Assembly: GCF_006496635.1 (NCBI RefSeq)
Contig: NZ_CP022958.1
Coordinates: 2,604,001 to 2,668,000 of the forward strand
Source of the DNA: Azoarcus sp. DD4
GTDB lineage: Bacteria; Pseudomonadota; Gammaproteobacteria; Burkholderiales; Rhodocyclaceae
Length of the DNA: 64,000 nt
Direction: 5' to 3'
Both the position numbers and the translations under genes were made by a program. The notes under the pieces are model-generated. The model searched no databases, was not told the origin of the DNA, and saw only the letters and a list, made by a program, of their open reading frames with translations. Positions 36,427 through 45,296 of the stretch are shown piece after piece. Numbering within the stretch: the first letter of the stretch is position 1; each line of letters opens with the position of its first letter.

Positions 36427-36530
36427 CTCCCTCCCCTTCAAGGGGAGGGTTGGGGTGGGGATGGGGTCAGGCGCCGCGAGTGCTCCAACCCCATCCCCAT
36501 CCCCGCCTTCCCCTTGAAGGGGAAGGAGAA
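36427..36530. repeat. Dispersed palindromic repeat, copy 1
   Basis: Small palindromes CTCCCCTTCAAGGGGAG and TTCCCCTTGAAGGGGAA bracket GGTTGGGGTGGGGATGGGG and its inverse CCCCATCCCCATCCCC, making a large inverted repeat between the LysR site and the DUF1302 gene. Related copies lie at 47088-47184 and 62347-62447. It resembles a REP/BIME-like element. Confidence 0.75.
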
Positions 36531-36588
36531 AGTCCACGCGGCTCTCCGTCCTCGTCGCCATCAGCAAAAACAACTACAGGAGGAAGAC

Positions 36589-38277
36589 ATGGCGTTTGAA
36601 TCAAGGCAGGCCGTCCGTCCGGGCTTGGTCCGTTGCAGCAGGCTGGTCCAGGCCCTGGCCGTCGCGTTCGGCGGGCTGTTGCCGGCGGTCGCCGCTGCCG
36701 CGACCATCGACACCGGCAATCCGGACGTGGTGCTGCGCTGGGACAACACGGTGAAGTACAGCGCCGCATGGCGGCTACGCGGGGCGGATGGCGACGTCGC
36801 CGACAACTCCATCGGCCCGCAGGCCAACACCAATGACGGCGATCTCAACTTCGGACGCGGGCTGATCTCCAACCGGCTCGACCTGCTGACCGAACTCGAC
36901 TTCCGCTACAAGCGCGACTATGGCTTTCGCCTGAGCGGCGCCGGCTGGTACGACAGCGTCTATCACCGCAGCAACGACAATCCGGGCGCCCTCGGTGGCG
37001 CGCTGGTCAATTCGCGCTCGGCCGACTACGACGAATTCACCCGTTCCACCCGCAAGCTGCACGGCCAGTACGCCGAGGTGCTGGACGCCTTCGCCTACGC
37101 CAACCTCAGCCCGGGCGACATGAACGTCAACGTCAAGGCCGGGCGCTTTACCCAGCTTTACGGCGAGAGCCTGTTCTTCGGTTCCAACGGCATTGCCGCG
37201 GCGCAGACCTCGCTCGACCTGATCAAGGCGCTGTCGGTGCCCAACTCGCAGTTCAAGGAGATCCTGCGGCCGATCGGGCAGATCTCCGGCCAGGTGCAGA
37301 TCAACCCGAACGTCACCCTTGGCGCCTACTACCAGTTCGAGTGGCGCAAGACGCGCCTGCCGGCGGCGGGCAGCTATTTCAGCTTTGCCGATTTCGTGGA
37401 TAACGGCGGTGAGTCGCTGATCCTCGGGCCGGGCGCTGTCGCCTACCGCGGCAAGGACATCGAGGCGCGGGATTCGGGGCAGGGCGGGGTGCAGCTGCGG
37501 CTGAAGCTCGACGACACCGAGTTCGGCCTTTACGCCGCGCGTTATCACGACAAGATGCCGCAGTTCTACGTGCGCCCCGGCGTGAATGCGCATGGCGGCA
37601 GCATCGGCGACTACGTGCAGGTCTTCGGTGAGAACATCCGCATGGTGGGCGCCAGCTTCAGCACCCTGCTGGGCGACACCAACGTGGCCGGCGAACTCTC
37701 CTTCCGCGACAACATGCCGCTGGTGGCGAGCGGCAACACCGTGATCCTGCCGGGCAACATCACCGCCAACGGCGACGGCCGCGCCGCCTACCCGGTGGGC
37801 AAGACCCTGCACCTCAACCTGTCGGCGCTCGCCGTACTGGCGGCCAGCCCGCTGTGGGACGGCGCCTCCTTCATCGGCGAATTCGCCTTCAACCGCCGGC
37901 TGTCGATCAGCAAGAACGCCGACCAACTCGATCCGCGCGCCACCCGCGACGCCAGCGCGCTGCAGTTCATCTTCCAGCCGGAGTACTTCCAGGTCATGCC
38001 GGGGCTGGACCTGCAGGTGCCGATCGGCGTGAGCTACGGCATCTCCGGGCGCAGCTCGGTCAACGGCGCGCTGTTCCCCTCGGAGCACGGCGGCAACATC
38101 TCGATCGGGGTGAAGGGCGACTACCAGAAGACCTGGCAGGCCAGCGTGAACTACACGCACTACATCGGCTCCGCCGGTTCGGTGATCCGCTACAACACCG
38201 CGGTGCCCGAGCTTTCCTACCAGAACTTCCACGGCGACCGCGACTTCATCTCGCTCTCCGTGCAGCGCACGTTCTGA
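36589..38277 (+). CDS. DUF1302 family outer-membrane protein
   Basis: 562 aa precursor. A hydrophobic export segment near residues 20-38 (ALAVAFGGLLPAVAAAA) is followed by a beta-rich protein (DTGNPDVVLRWDNTVKYSAAW, ending LSVQRTF with terminal Phe), consistent with an outer-membrane barrel. DUF1302 proteins are regularly found beside DUF1329 proteins, YCF48-like proteins and MMPL pumps in degraders of hydrophobic compounds. AGGAGGA before the ATG supports 36589 as start. Function is not established; a role in uptake or efflux across the outer membrane is inferred. Confidence 0.82.
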   Translation: MAFESRQAVRPGLVRCSRLVQALAVAFGGLLPAVAAAATIDTGNPDVVLRWDNTVKYSAAWRLRGADGDVADNSIGPQANTNDGDLNFGRGLISNRLDLLTELDFRYKRDYGFRLSGAGWYDSVYHRSNDNPGALGGALVNSRSADYDEFTRSTRKLHGQYAEVLDAFAYANLSPGDMNVNVKAGRFTQLYGESLFFGSNGIAAAQTSLDLIKALSVPNSQFKEILRPIGQISGQVQINPNVTLGAYYQFEWRKTRLPAAGSYFSFADFVDNGGESLILGPGAVAYRGKDIEARDSGQGGVQLRLKLDDTEFGLYAARYHDKMPQFYVRPGVNAHGGSIGDYVQVFGENIRMVGASFSTLLGDTNVAGELSFRDNMPLVASGNTVILPGNITANGDGRAAYPVGKTLHLNLSALAVLAASPLWDGASFIGEFAFNRRLSISKNADQLDPRATRDASALQFIFQPEYFQVMPGLDLQVPIGVSYGISGRSSVNGALFPSEHGGNISIGVKGDYQKTWQASVNYTHYIGSAGSVIRYNTAVPELSYQNFHGDRDFISLSVQRTF

Positions 38278-38306
38278 ACACGACTACAACGACTGGAGAC
38301 AAGACC

Positions 38307-39659
38307 ATGTTGCGCATGAAGATGCTGTGCATCGCCATCGGCGGACTGCTCGCAATCGCACCGCAGGCCCAGGCCGCGGTGACCGAGGCCGAGGCCGCCG
38401 CCCTCAAGACCACGCTGACGCCGCTGGGCGGCGAGCGCGCCGGCAACAAGGACGGCAGCATTCCCGCCTGGACCGGCGGCCAGACCAAGCCGGTGGCCGG
38501 CAACAAGCTCGGCGACATCCCGACGCAGTTCCTCGCCAGCGAGAAACCGCTGCTGCAGATCACCGCCAAGAACGCCGCCCAGTACGCCGACAAGCTCAGC
38601 GAGGGCACCCGGCTGCTGCTCGCCAAGTACCCGGACAGCTTCCGCGTCGACGTCTACCCGACCCAGCGCACCGCCGCCGCGCCCCAGCACGTCTATGACA
38701 ACGCCTTCAAGAACGCCACGCGCTGTTCGCTGAAGGACGAGAAGCGCTCGCTGGAAGGCTGCTTCGGCGGCACGCCGTTTCCGATTCCCAGGGACGGCGC
38801 GGAGGTCATCTGGAACTACCTGATGCGGGTCGAGGCGGAATCCATCGAGTACCGCTTCAAGAACATCGTCGGCAACGCCGACGGCAGCCACACCCTGGCG
38901 ACGCGCAACGACATCTCCTTCCAGTACCCGTTCTATTACAAGGACGGCACGCCGGAACGCTGGTCGGGCGAGTACGCGATGTTCCGCTTCAACACACTGG
39001 AACCGCCGTTCAAGGCCGGCGAGTCGCTCGTCATCCGCGACACCATCGACCCCGCCAACCCCCGCCAGGCGTGGCAGTACCTGGTCGGCCAGCGCCGCGT
39101 GCGGCGCGCGCCCACGGTGGCCTACGACACGCCCGACTTCGTCGCCTCCGGCGCCAACTACTTCGACGAGGTGCAGGGCTTTTTCGGTGCGATGGACCGC
39201 TACGACTGGAAGATCGTCGGCAAGAAGGAGCTGTACGTGCCGTACAACGCCAACGGCCTGATCGGCGCGAAGCTCGACGACGCCGTCGCCAAACACCACC
39301 TCAATCCCGACCACGTGCGCTGGGAGCTGCACCGGGTGTGGGAGGTGGAAGCGACCGTCGCCGCCGGCAAGCGCCACGCCGTGCCCAAGCGCCGCTTCTA
39401 CTTCGACGAGGACAGCTGGCTGCTGCTGCTGATGGACGGCTACGACGCCGAGGGCAAGCTGTGGCGCACCACCCAGGTGACGCCCTTCGTAGTGCCGAGC
39501 GTGCCCGCCACGCTGGTCAAGACCGCCACCGTGTTCAACCTGCAGGCCGGCACCATGAGCGTGATCCAGGCGCTCAACGGCGAGGACTTCCGCGTCGTGC
39601 CGCGCAAGAGCGAGAACTTCTTCACCGGGGATGCGGTCGCGGCCGAGGCCGTGCGCTGA
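38307..39659 (+). CDS. DUF1329 family periplasmic (LolB-like) protein
   Basis: 450 aa precursor with a signal peptide (MLRMKMLCIAIGGLLAIAPQ, ending AQA-A). Family motifs include LTPLGGERAGNKDGSIPAWTGG near the mature N terminus, QRRVRRAPTVAYDTPD and RRFYFDEDSW. DUF1329 structures resemble LolB/outer-membrane lipid carriers, so it may ferry a hydrophobic ligand. The gene follows DUF1302 by 29 bases with GGAGAC before the ATG. Confidence 0.85.
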   Translation: MLRMKMLCIAIGGLLAIAPQAQAAVTEAEAAALKTTLTPLGGERAGNKDGSIPAWTGGQTKPVAGNKLGDIPTQFLASEKPLLQITAKNAAQYADKLSEGTRLLLAKYPDSFRVDVYPTQRTAAAPQHVYDNAFKNATRCSLKDEKRSLEGCFGGTPFPIPRDGAEVIWNYLMRVEAESIEYRFKNIVGNADGSHTLATRNDISFQYPFYYKDGTPERWSGEYAMFRFNTLEPPFKAGESLVIRDTIDPANPRQAWQYLVGQRRVRRAPTVAYDTPDFVASGANYFDEVQGFFGAMDRYDWKIVGKKELYVPYNANGLIGAKLDDAVAKHHLNPDHVRWELHRVWEVEATVAAGKRHAVPKRRFYFDEDSWLLLLMDGYDAEGKLWRTTQVTPFVVPSVPATLVKTATVFNLQAGTMSVIQALNGEDFRVVPRKSENFFTGDAVAAEAVR

Positions 39660-39751
39660 TCCTGTCTGCTTCAGCGGTCCCTCCGCGGCCCTTCGGCGGC
39701 TGCGGACGCCGCGCTGAGCCGGCCATCGCCGGCGCCAGGGAACACGACATC

Positions 39752-40867
39752 ATGAACACCAGAATCTCTACCCGGCGGCGGGTCGGGGCGGCCTTGCTCG
39801 CCCTCGGCCTGGGCCTGCCGCCGCTGCATGCGGCCACTCCGGAAGCGCCTCCCGCCGCGCGCTTCGATCTGCTCGAACGGCCGGCGGCCAGCTCGCCGCG
39901 CGCCAACACCGCGCTGCTGCTGGCAATCACCCGCGCCGGCGACCGCCTGGTGGCGGTGGGCGAGCGCGGCACGGTGCTGCTGTCCGACGACAACGGCGCG
40001 CGCTGGCGGCAGGCCGACGCGGTGCCGGTGAGCGTGGCGCTGACCAATGTGCACTTCGCCGATGCGCAGCACGGCTGGGCGGTGGGGCATGGCGGAGTGG
40101 TGCTGCATAGCGCCGACGGCGGCAAAACCTGGGCGCGCCAGCTCGACGGCCGCCAGGCGGCGCAGCGCGTGCTGGAAGCCGCGCAGGCCGCCGCCACGGG
40201 CGATGCCGCCGGCGCGCGCCGGCTGGCGGATGCGCAGCGTCTCGTCGACGACGGCCCCGACAAGCCGCTGCTCGACGTGCATTTCGTCGATGCGCAGCGC
40301 GGCTTCGTCGTCGGCGCCTACGGCCTGGCGCTGGCGACCGAGGACGGCGGCCGCAGCTGGCACTCGATCATGGACCGCATCGGCGACCCGCGCGGCCGCC
40401 ATCTTTACGCCATCGCCCGCCAGGGTGCGCGCCTGCTGGTGGTGGGCGAGCAGGGCGCGATGTTCGCGTCGGAAGACGGCGGCGCCAGCTTCGCGCCGCT
40501 CGCCTCGCCCTACAACGGCACCTTCTTCGGCGCGCTGCTCGCCGGCGACGGCGCGGTGGTGTTCGGCCTGCGCGGCAACCTCTTCCACCAGCCCGCGCCC
40601 GGCGCCACGTGGAGCAAGGTGAACACCGGCCGCGGCGAGTCGGTGATCGCCGGCACGCGGCTCGCCGACGGCGCGCTGGTGCTGGTGGACGAGGCCGGCC
40701 GCCTGCTGCGCAGCAGCGACGGCGGCGCCCGCTTCGAAGAACAGCCGGCCAGCGCCGGGCCGCGCTTCACCGCGCTCGCCGAAGGCGCCGACAAGACCCT
40801 GGTGATGGCCAGCGTGCGCGGCCCGCTGCGCCTCGCCCCGATTGATTCCAGTACGGAAGGCAAGTGA
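39752..40867 (+). CDS. YCF48-like beta-propeller protein, exported
   Basis: 371 aa with a twin-Arg-like or Sec signal (ISTRRRVGAALLALGLGLPP, ending LHA-A). The mature protein has repeating propeller blades with W-x-x-x-D/S-GG motifs (DNGARW, SADGGKTW, EDGGRSWHS, EDGGASF, SDGGARF), as in the YCF48/HCF136 assembly-factor family. In this cluster it presumably helps the MMPL protein or outer-membrane partner fold. Its stop overlaps the next start (TGATG). Confidence 0.82.
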   Translation: MNTRISTRRRVGAALLALGLGLPPLHAATPEAPPAARFDLLERPAASSPRANTALLLAITRAGDRLVAVGERGTVLLSDDNGARWRQADAVPVSVALTNVHFADAQHGWAVGHGGVVLHSADGGKTWARQLDGRQAAQRVLEAAQAAATGDAAGARRLADAQRLVDDGPDKPLLDVHFVDAQRGFVVGAYGLALATEDGGRSWHSIMDRIGDPRGRHLYAIARQGARLLVVGEQGAMFASEDGGASFAPLASPYNGTFFGALLAGDGAVVFGLRGNLFHQPAPGATWSKVNTGRGESVIAGTRLADGALVLVDEAGRLLRSSDGGARFEEQPASAGPRFTALAEGADKTLVMASVRGPLRLAPIDSSTEGK

Positions 40868-43257
40868 TGAACCCCAGTCATACCGGCGCCGCCGATGCCG
40901 TGGTGATGCGCCTCGAAGACTTCGACCGCGAGTCCGGTTCGCGCATCGAGCGCCTGCTGTTCAACCATCGCCTGGTGGTCGTCGCGCTGTGCGCGCTGGC
41001 GACGCTGGTGCTGGCGTGGCAGATCGGCGGCCTGCGGCTCAACGCGGCGTTCGAGAAGATGATTCCGACGCAGCACGCCTACATCGCCAACTTCCTCGAC
41101 AACCGCGCGCAACTGGCCGGCGTCGGTAACACGCTGCGGATTGCGGTGGAAAGCACCGACGGCAGCATCTTCACGCCGGAATACCTCGACACCCTGCGCA
41201 AGATCACCGACGAGCTGTTCCTGTTTCCGGAGGTGGACCGGCCCTTCATGAAGTCGCTGTGGACGCCGGCGGTGCGCTGGACCGGCGTCACCGAAGACGG
41301 GCTGGACGGCGGGCCGGTGATCCCGGACGACTACGACGGCTCGCCGGCCAGCGTCGAGCAGGTGCGGCTCAATGTCGAACGCTCCGGCGAGATCGGCCAG
41401 CTGGTGGCGGGCAACTTCGCCTCCAGCATCATCCTGGTGCCGCTGCAGGAAGCGCGTGCCGACGGGGCAGGGCGCATCGACTACGGCGACCTCGGCCAGC
41501 GCCTGGAAGAACTGCGCCAGCGCTACGACGGCCAGCATGTGCGCATCCACATCACCGGCTTCGCCAAGGTGGTGGGCGACCTGATCGACGGCCTGCGCCA
41601 GGTGGCGCTGTTCTTCCTGCTCGCCATCGGCATCTGCACCGCGGTGCTGTACTGGTACACCCGCTGCGTGCGCAGCACCGTGCTGGTGGTGGCGTGCTCG
41701 GTGGTGGCGGTGGTGTGGCTGCTCGGGCTGCTGCCCACGCTCGGCTACGAGCTGGACCCGTATTCGGTGCTGGTGCCCTTCCTGGTGTTCGCCATCGGCA
41801 TGAGCCACGGCGCGCAGAAGATGAACGGCATCATGCAGGACATCGGCCGCGGCACCCACAAGCTGGTCGCCGCCCGCTTCACCTTCCGCCGCCTGATCCT
41901 CGCCGGCGTCACCGCGCTGCTGGCGGATGCGGTCGGTTTCGCGGTGCTGATGGTGATTCGCATCCAGGTCATCCAGGACCTCGCCGTCACCGCCAGCATC
42001 GGCGTAGCGGTGCTGATCTTCACCAACCTGGTGCTGCTGCCCATCCTGCTGTCCTACACCGGGGTCAGCCCGGAAGCGGCGCGCCGCAGCCTGAAGGCCG
42101 AGTTGCTGGAGGCGGCCGACAGCGCGCATCGCAAGCATCCGTTCTGGGCCTTCCTCGACCTCTTCACCCAGCGCAAGTGGGCGGGCATTGCGGTGGCCGT
42201 GGCGGCGGTGATGGGCGTCGCCGGCCTGGTGCTCAGCTTCCAGCTCAAGATCGGCGACACCGACCCCGGCGCGCCGGAGCTGCGCGCGGATTCCCGCTAC
42301 AACCGCGACAACAGCTACATCGTCGCCAACTACGCCGCCGGCAGCGATGTGTACATCGTCATGGTGAAGACGCCGCAATACGGCTGCGCCGCTTACGACA
42401 CGCTGATGGGCGTGGATGCGCTGGAGCTGGCGCTGCAGCAGCTGCCGGGGGTGGAATCGACCAAGTCGCTCGCCGGGCTAGCCAAGGTGTCGGCCGCCGG
42501 CATGAACGAAGGCAGCCTGAAGTGGTATGAGGTGCCGCGCTCGCAGGGCGTGCTCAACGCCATCATCACCCGCGCGCCGCGCGAGATGTTCAACCAGAAC
42601 TGCGACCTGCTCACCGTCTATGCCTACCTCAAGGACCACAAGGCGGACACGCTGGCGAGCGTGGTCGACGCGGTCGAGACCTTCGCCGCGCAGTACGGCA
42701 ATGGCGAAGTGCGCTACCTCAACGCCGCCGGCAACGCCGGCATCGAGGCCGCGACCAACATCGTGGTGCGGCAGGCCAACCGCCAGATGTTGCTGCTGGT
42801 GTATGCGGCGGTCACGGTGCTTGCCTTCATCACCTTCCGCTCGTGGCGGGCGGTGCTGTGCGCGGTGCTGCCGCTGGCGCTGACCTCGGTGCTGTGCGAG
42901 GCGCTGATGGTGTGGCTCAACATCGGCGTGAAGGTGGCCACGCTGCCGGTGATCGCGCTGGGCGTCGGCATCGGCGTGGATTACGCGCTGTACGTGATGA
43001 CGGTGACGCTGGCGCGCATGCGCGACGGCATGAGTTTGTCCGAGGCCTACTACAAGGCGCTCACCTTCACCGGCAAGGTGGTGGTGCTGACTGGCGTCAC
43101 GCTGGGCATCGCGGTGGCGACCTGGGCGTTTTCGCCGATCAAGTTCCAGGCCGACATGGGCATCCTGCTCGCCTTCATGTTCATCTGGAACATGCTCGGC
43201 GCGCTGATCCTGCTGCCCGCGCTCGGACATTTCCTGCTGCGCCCCAAGGCCGCCTGA
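40867..43257 (+). CDS. MMPL/RND-family transporter
   Basis: 796 aa inner-membrane protein with about 12 helices in two SSD/MMPL halves, each preceded by a large periplasmic loop. Visible segments: LVVVALCALATLVLAWQIGG (first helix), FLVFAIGMSHGAQKMNGIM (first half) and ALGVGIGVDYALYVMTVTLA (second half). It resembles the hydrophobe/sterol-type exporters HpnN and MmpL more than AcrB. A GTG at 40864 is an alternative start. It forms an apparent envelope machine with DUF1302, DUF1329 and YCF48 proteins. Confidence 0.86.
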   Translation: MNPSHTGAADAVVMRLEDFDRESGSRIERLLFNHRLVVVALCALATLVLAWQIGGLRLNAAFEKMIPTQHAYIANFLDNRAQLAGVGNTLRIAVESTDGSIFTPEYLDTLRKITDELFLFPEVDRPFMKSLWTPAVRWTGVTEDGLDGGPVIPDDYDGSPASVEQVRLNVERSGEIGQLVAGNFASSIILVPLQEARADGAGRIDYGDLGQRLEELRQRYDGQHVRIHITGFAKVVGDLIDGLRQVALFFLLAIGICTAVLYWYTRCVRSTVLVVACSVVAVVWLLGLLPTLGYELDPYSVLVPFLVFAIGMSHGAQKMNGIMQDIGRGTHKLVAARFTFRRLILAGVTALLADAVGFAVLMVIRIQVIQDLAVTASIGVAVLIFTNLVLLPILLSYTGVSPEAARRSLKAELLEAADSAHRKHPFWAFLDLFTQRKWAGIAVAVAAVMGVAGLVLSFQLKIGDTDPGAPELRADSRYNRDNSYIVANYAAGSDVYIVMVKTPQYGCAAYDTLMGVDALELALQQLPGVESTKSLAGLAKVSAAGMNEGSLKWYEVPRSQGVLNAIITRAPREMFNQNCDLLTVYAYLKDHKADTLASVVDAVETFAAQYGNGEVRYLNAAGNAGIEAATNIVVRQANRQMLLLVYAAVTVLAFITFRSWRAVLCAVLPLALTSVLCEALMVWLNIGVKVATLPVIALGVGIGVDYALYVMTVTLARMRDGMSLSEAYYKALTFTGKVVVLTGVTLGIAVATWAFSPIKFQADMGILLAFMFIWNMLGALILLPALGHFLLRPKAA

Positions 43258-43276
43258 CCCACGCGAGGATCAACCC

Positions 43277-43726
43277 ATGTACCAACACATCTTTGTCCCG
43301 CTGGACGGTTCCGCCATCTCCGCCGCGCTGACGCGGCAGGCGCTGGATTTCGCCGCCGCGGTCGGCGCCCGTGTCACCTTCTTCCACGCGGTGGCCGACT
43401 TCGGCGCCACCGATGCCGGCGCGCTGGAGCGCAGCCTGGACCCGGCCGCCTTCGCCCAGCGCCTGGCCGACGAGGCGCGCGCAGTGCTGGAGCCGGCGGA
43501 GCAGGCCGGCGCCGCCGCCGGCATTCCGTGGCGGGCGCTGTGGGCGGTGTCCGACCATCCGCACCAGGCCATCCTGCAGCAGGCGGAAAAGCTCGGCGCC
43601 GACCTGATCTTCATTGCCTCGCACGGCCGCAGCGGACTGCAGCGGCTGGTGCTCGGCTCCGAGACCGCGCGGTTGCTGGCGGAAGCCCGGCTGCCGGTGC
43701 TGGTTGCCCGCGTTGCGCAGGACTAG
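43277..43726 (+). CDS. Universal stress protein, UspA family
   Basis: 149 aa, one Usp domain. The N terminus MYQHIFVPLDGSAIS and the ATP-binding motif near the end (ASHGRSGLQRLVLGSETARLL) follow the G-2x-G-9x-G(S/T) pattern of ATP-binding Usp proteins. It lies 19 bases after the MMPL gene and just before the chemoreceptor, so all may be cotranscribed. Confidence 0.9.
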   Translation: MYQHIFVPLDGSAISAALTRQALDFAAAVGARVTFFHAVADFGATDAGALERSLDPAAFAQRLADEARAVLEPAEQAGAAAGIPWRALWAVSDHPHQAILQQAEKLGADLIFIASHGRSGLQRLVLGSETARLLAEARLPVLVARVAQD

Positions 43727-43730
43727 CGCG

Positions 43731-45203
43731 GTGGCCGGCGGAACGGGCGGCCGCGCGGCGCAGGCGTCGCTGTTGCTGGCTGGGTTGACGGCGACCGGCC
43801 TGGGCGGCGCCGTGGGTGGCAGCGCGGGCTGGGCGGCGGTTGCGCTCGGCGTCGTCTGCGCGCTGGCGGCGCTGTGGATGGCGTGGAACGCGCACCGGCG
43901 GGTGGGCGGGGCGGTGGATGCGATCCGCGCGCTGCTGGAAGACCCGCAGGCGATTGCGGACCCCGCGGCCTCGGTGGCGCGCCTGAACGAACTGCTGGCA
44001 GACAAGGTGGGTTACGCCACCCGCATGGGTGGGCTGGCGCGAGAACTCGCCGCCTTCAGCGGCAGCCAGGTGTCGACCTTCACCGAGGTGGTGGACGCCA
44101 CCGACCGCCAGGCCGCGCTGGCGCGCGAGGCGGTCGGCAGCGTGGTGGCGATGGCGGGCGCGGCCGACGACGTGGCGGCGGGCGCGGCGCATCTGGTGGG
44201 CCTCGCCACCCAGGTCAGCAGCCATGCGGCCAATGGCGGCGAGCGGGTGGCGCGGGTGGCCGCCGGGGTGAAGGAACTCGCCGAGGTGGTCGCCGGTGTC
44301 GGCCGCGAGTTCGACGGCCTGCGCGGCCAGGTGGCGCGCATCGGCGAGATCGTCCGCATCATCCAGGAGATCGCCGGGCAGACCAATCTGCTGGCGCTCA
44401 ATGCCGCCATCGAGGCGGCCCGCGCCGGCGAGCAGGGTCGCGGCTTCGCGGTGGTGGCGGACGAGGTGCGCAAGCTCGCCGAACGCACCGCGACGGCGAC
44501 CGTCAGCGTCGACGAAATCATCGACGGCATCGGCCGCGGTTTCGACCATCTCAAGCATGGCATCGACGCGGTGACCGGCATGGCGCACGACGGCGTCGCC
44601 CGCAGCGGCGAGGCGATGGCGACGCTGGAAGGCATCGCCGCTGCCGCGCGCGACAGTGAAAGCGCGGTGGCCGAGATCGCCGCGCGCGCCACCGCCGGGG
44701 CCCAGACCGGCGGCGTGGTGGTCGAGGCGATGACCGGCGTCGACAGCCTGGCGCGCATGCTCGACGACCGCATCACCCTCTGCAACGACGGCCTGCGCGG
44801 GCTGATGCTCAAGCTGGTCGACATGAAGGCGCTGGCCGGCCGGCTGGAGGTGCAGCACGACGCGCTGGGCGCGGTGCTGGACGCGATCGAGGAAACCCGG
44901 GTGAACAACATCATGGTGCTCAACGCGCGCACACCGGAGCAGGCGCTGCCGCATATCGAACGCATCGAAGTGCTGGACGGCGAGATGGACATCCAGCTCG
45001 CCCGCCTGGATGCGGCGGCCTTGGCGCTGCCGTTGCGCACACTGCGCGACAGGCTGGCCGCCTACCGCCGGGTGCGCGACGACGCGCTCGCCCATGCGCG
45101 ACGTGGCGATCTTGAGCAGACGCGCAAGCTGGCGCCGGCCCAGGTGCGGCCCGCTTACCAGGCGGTGAAGGAGGCCTATGCCGCGCTCGCCGCTGCGGCG
45201 TGA
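43731..45203 (+). CDS. Methyl-accepting chemotaxis protein with C-terminal extension
   Basis: 490 aa if GTG 43731 is the start. Two closely spaced hydrophobic segments (about residues 10-30 and 33-53) leave no room for a periplasmic sensor. The conserved signalling hairpin tip (EIAGQTNLLALNAAIEAARA, then GRGFAVVADEVRKLAERT) is centred near residue 230. After about residue 360 comes a helical tail (EVQHDALGAVLDAIEETR to the end) that resembles a four-helix-bundle sensor placed behind the signalling domain, opposite to the usual order. It sits just upstream of the aromatic regulator. The start is uncertain because of overlap with the Usp region. Confidence 0.82.
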   Translation: MAGGTGGRAAQASLLLAGLTATGLGGAVGGSAGWAAVALGVVCALAALWMAWNAHRRVGGAVDAIRALLEDPQAIADPAASVARLNELLADKVGYATRMGGLARELAAFSGSQVSTFTEVVDATDRQAALAREAVGSVVAMAGAADDVAAGAAHLVGLATQVSSHAANGGERVARVAAGVKELAEVVAGVGREFDGLRGQVARIGEIVRIIQEIAGQTNLLALNAAIEAARAGEQGRGFAVVADEVRKLAERTATATVSVDEIIDGIGRGFDHLKHGIDAVTGMAHDGVARSGEAMATLEGIAAAARDSESAVAEIAARATAGAQTGGVVVEAMTGVDSLARMLDDRITLCNDGLRGLMLKLVDMKALAGRLEVQHDALGAVLDAIEETRVNNIMVLNARTPEQALPHIERIEVLDGEMDIQLARLDAAALALPLRTLRDRLAAYRRVRDDALAHARRGDLEQTRKLAPAQVRPAYQAVKEAYAALAAAA

Positions 45204-45296
45204 TGCCGGGCGGGACTATCACGTTCGCGGTAGAGTGCGAGGCACATGGATGAACACGGTCAGGCCCCCGGCAGAGGGGCGCGACCCGGAGGCGTG

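Noticed and set aside
36427..36530. CRISPR-like array or terminator from the clustered palindromes
   Set aside because: There are no regular spacers, and the units are nested inverted repeats that recur as dispersed copies; no T-run follows.
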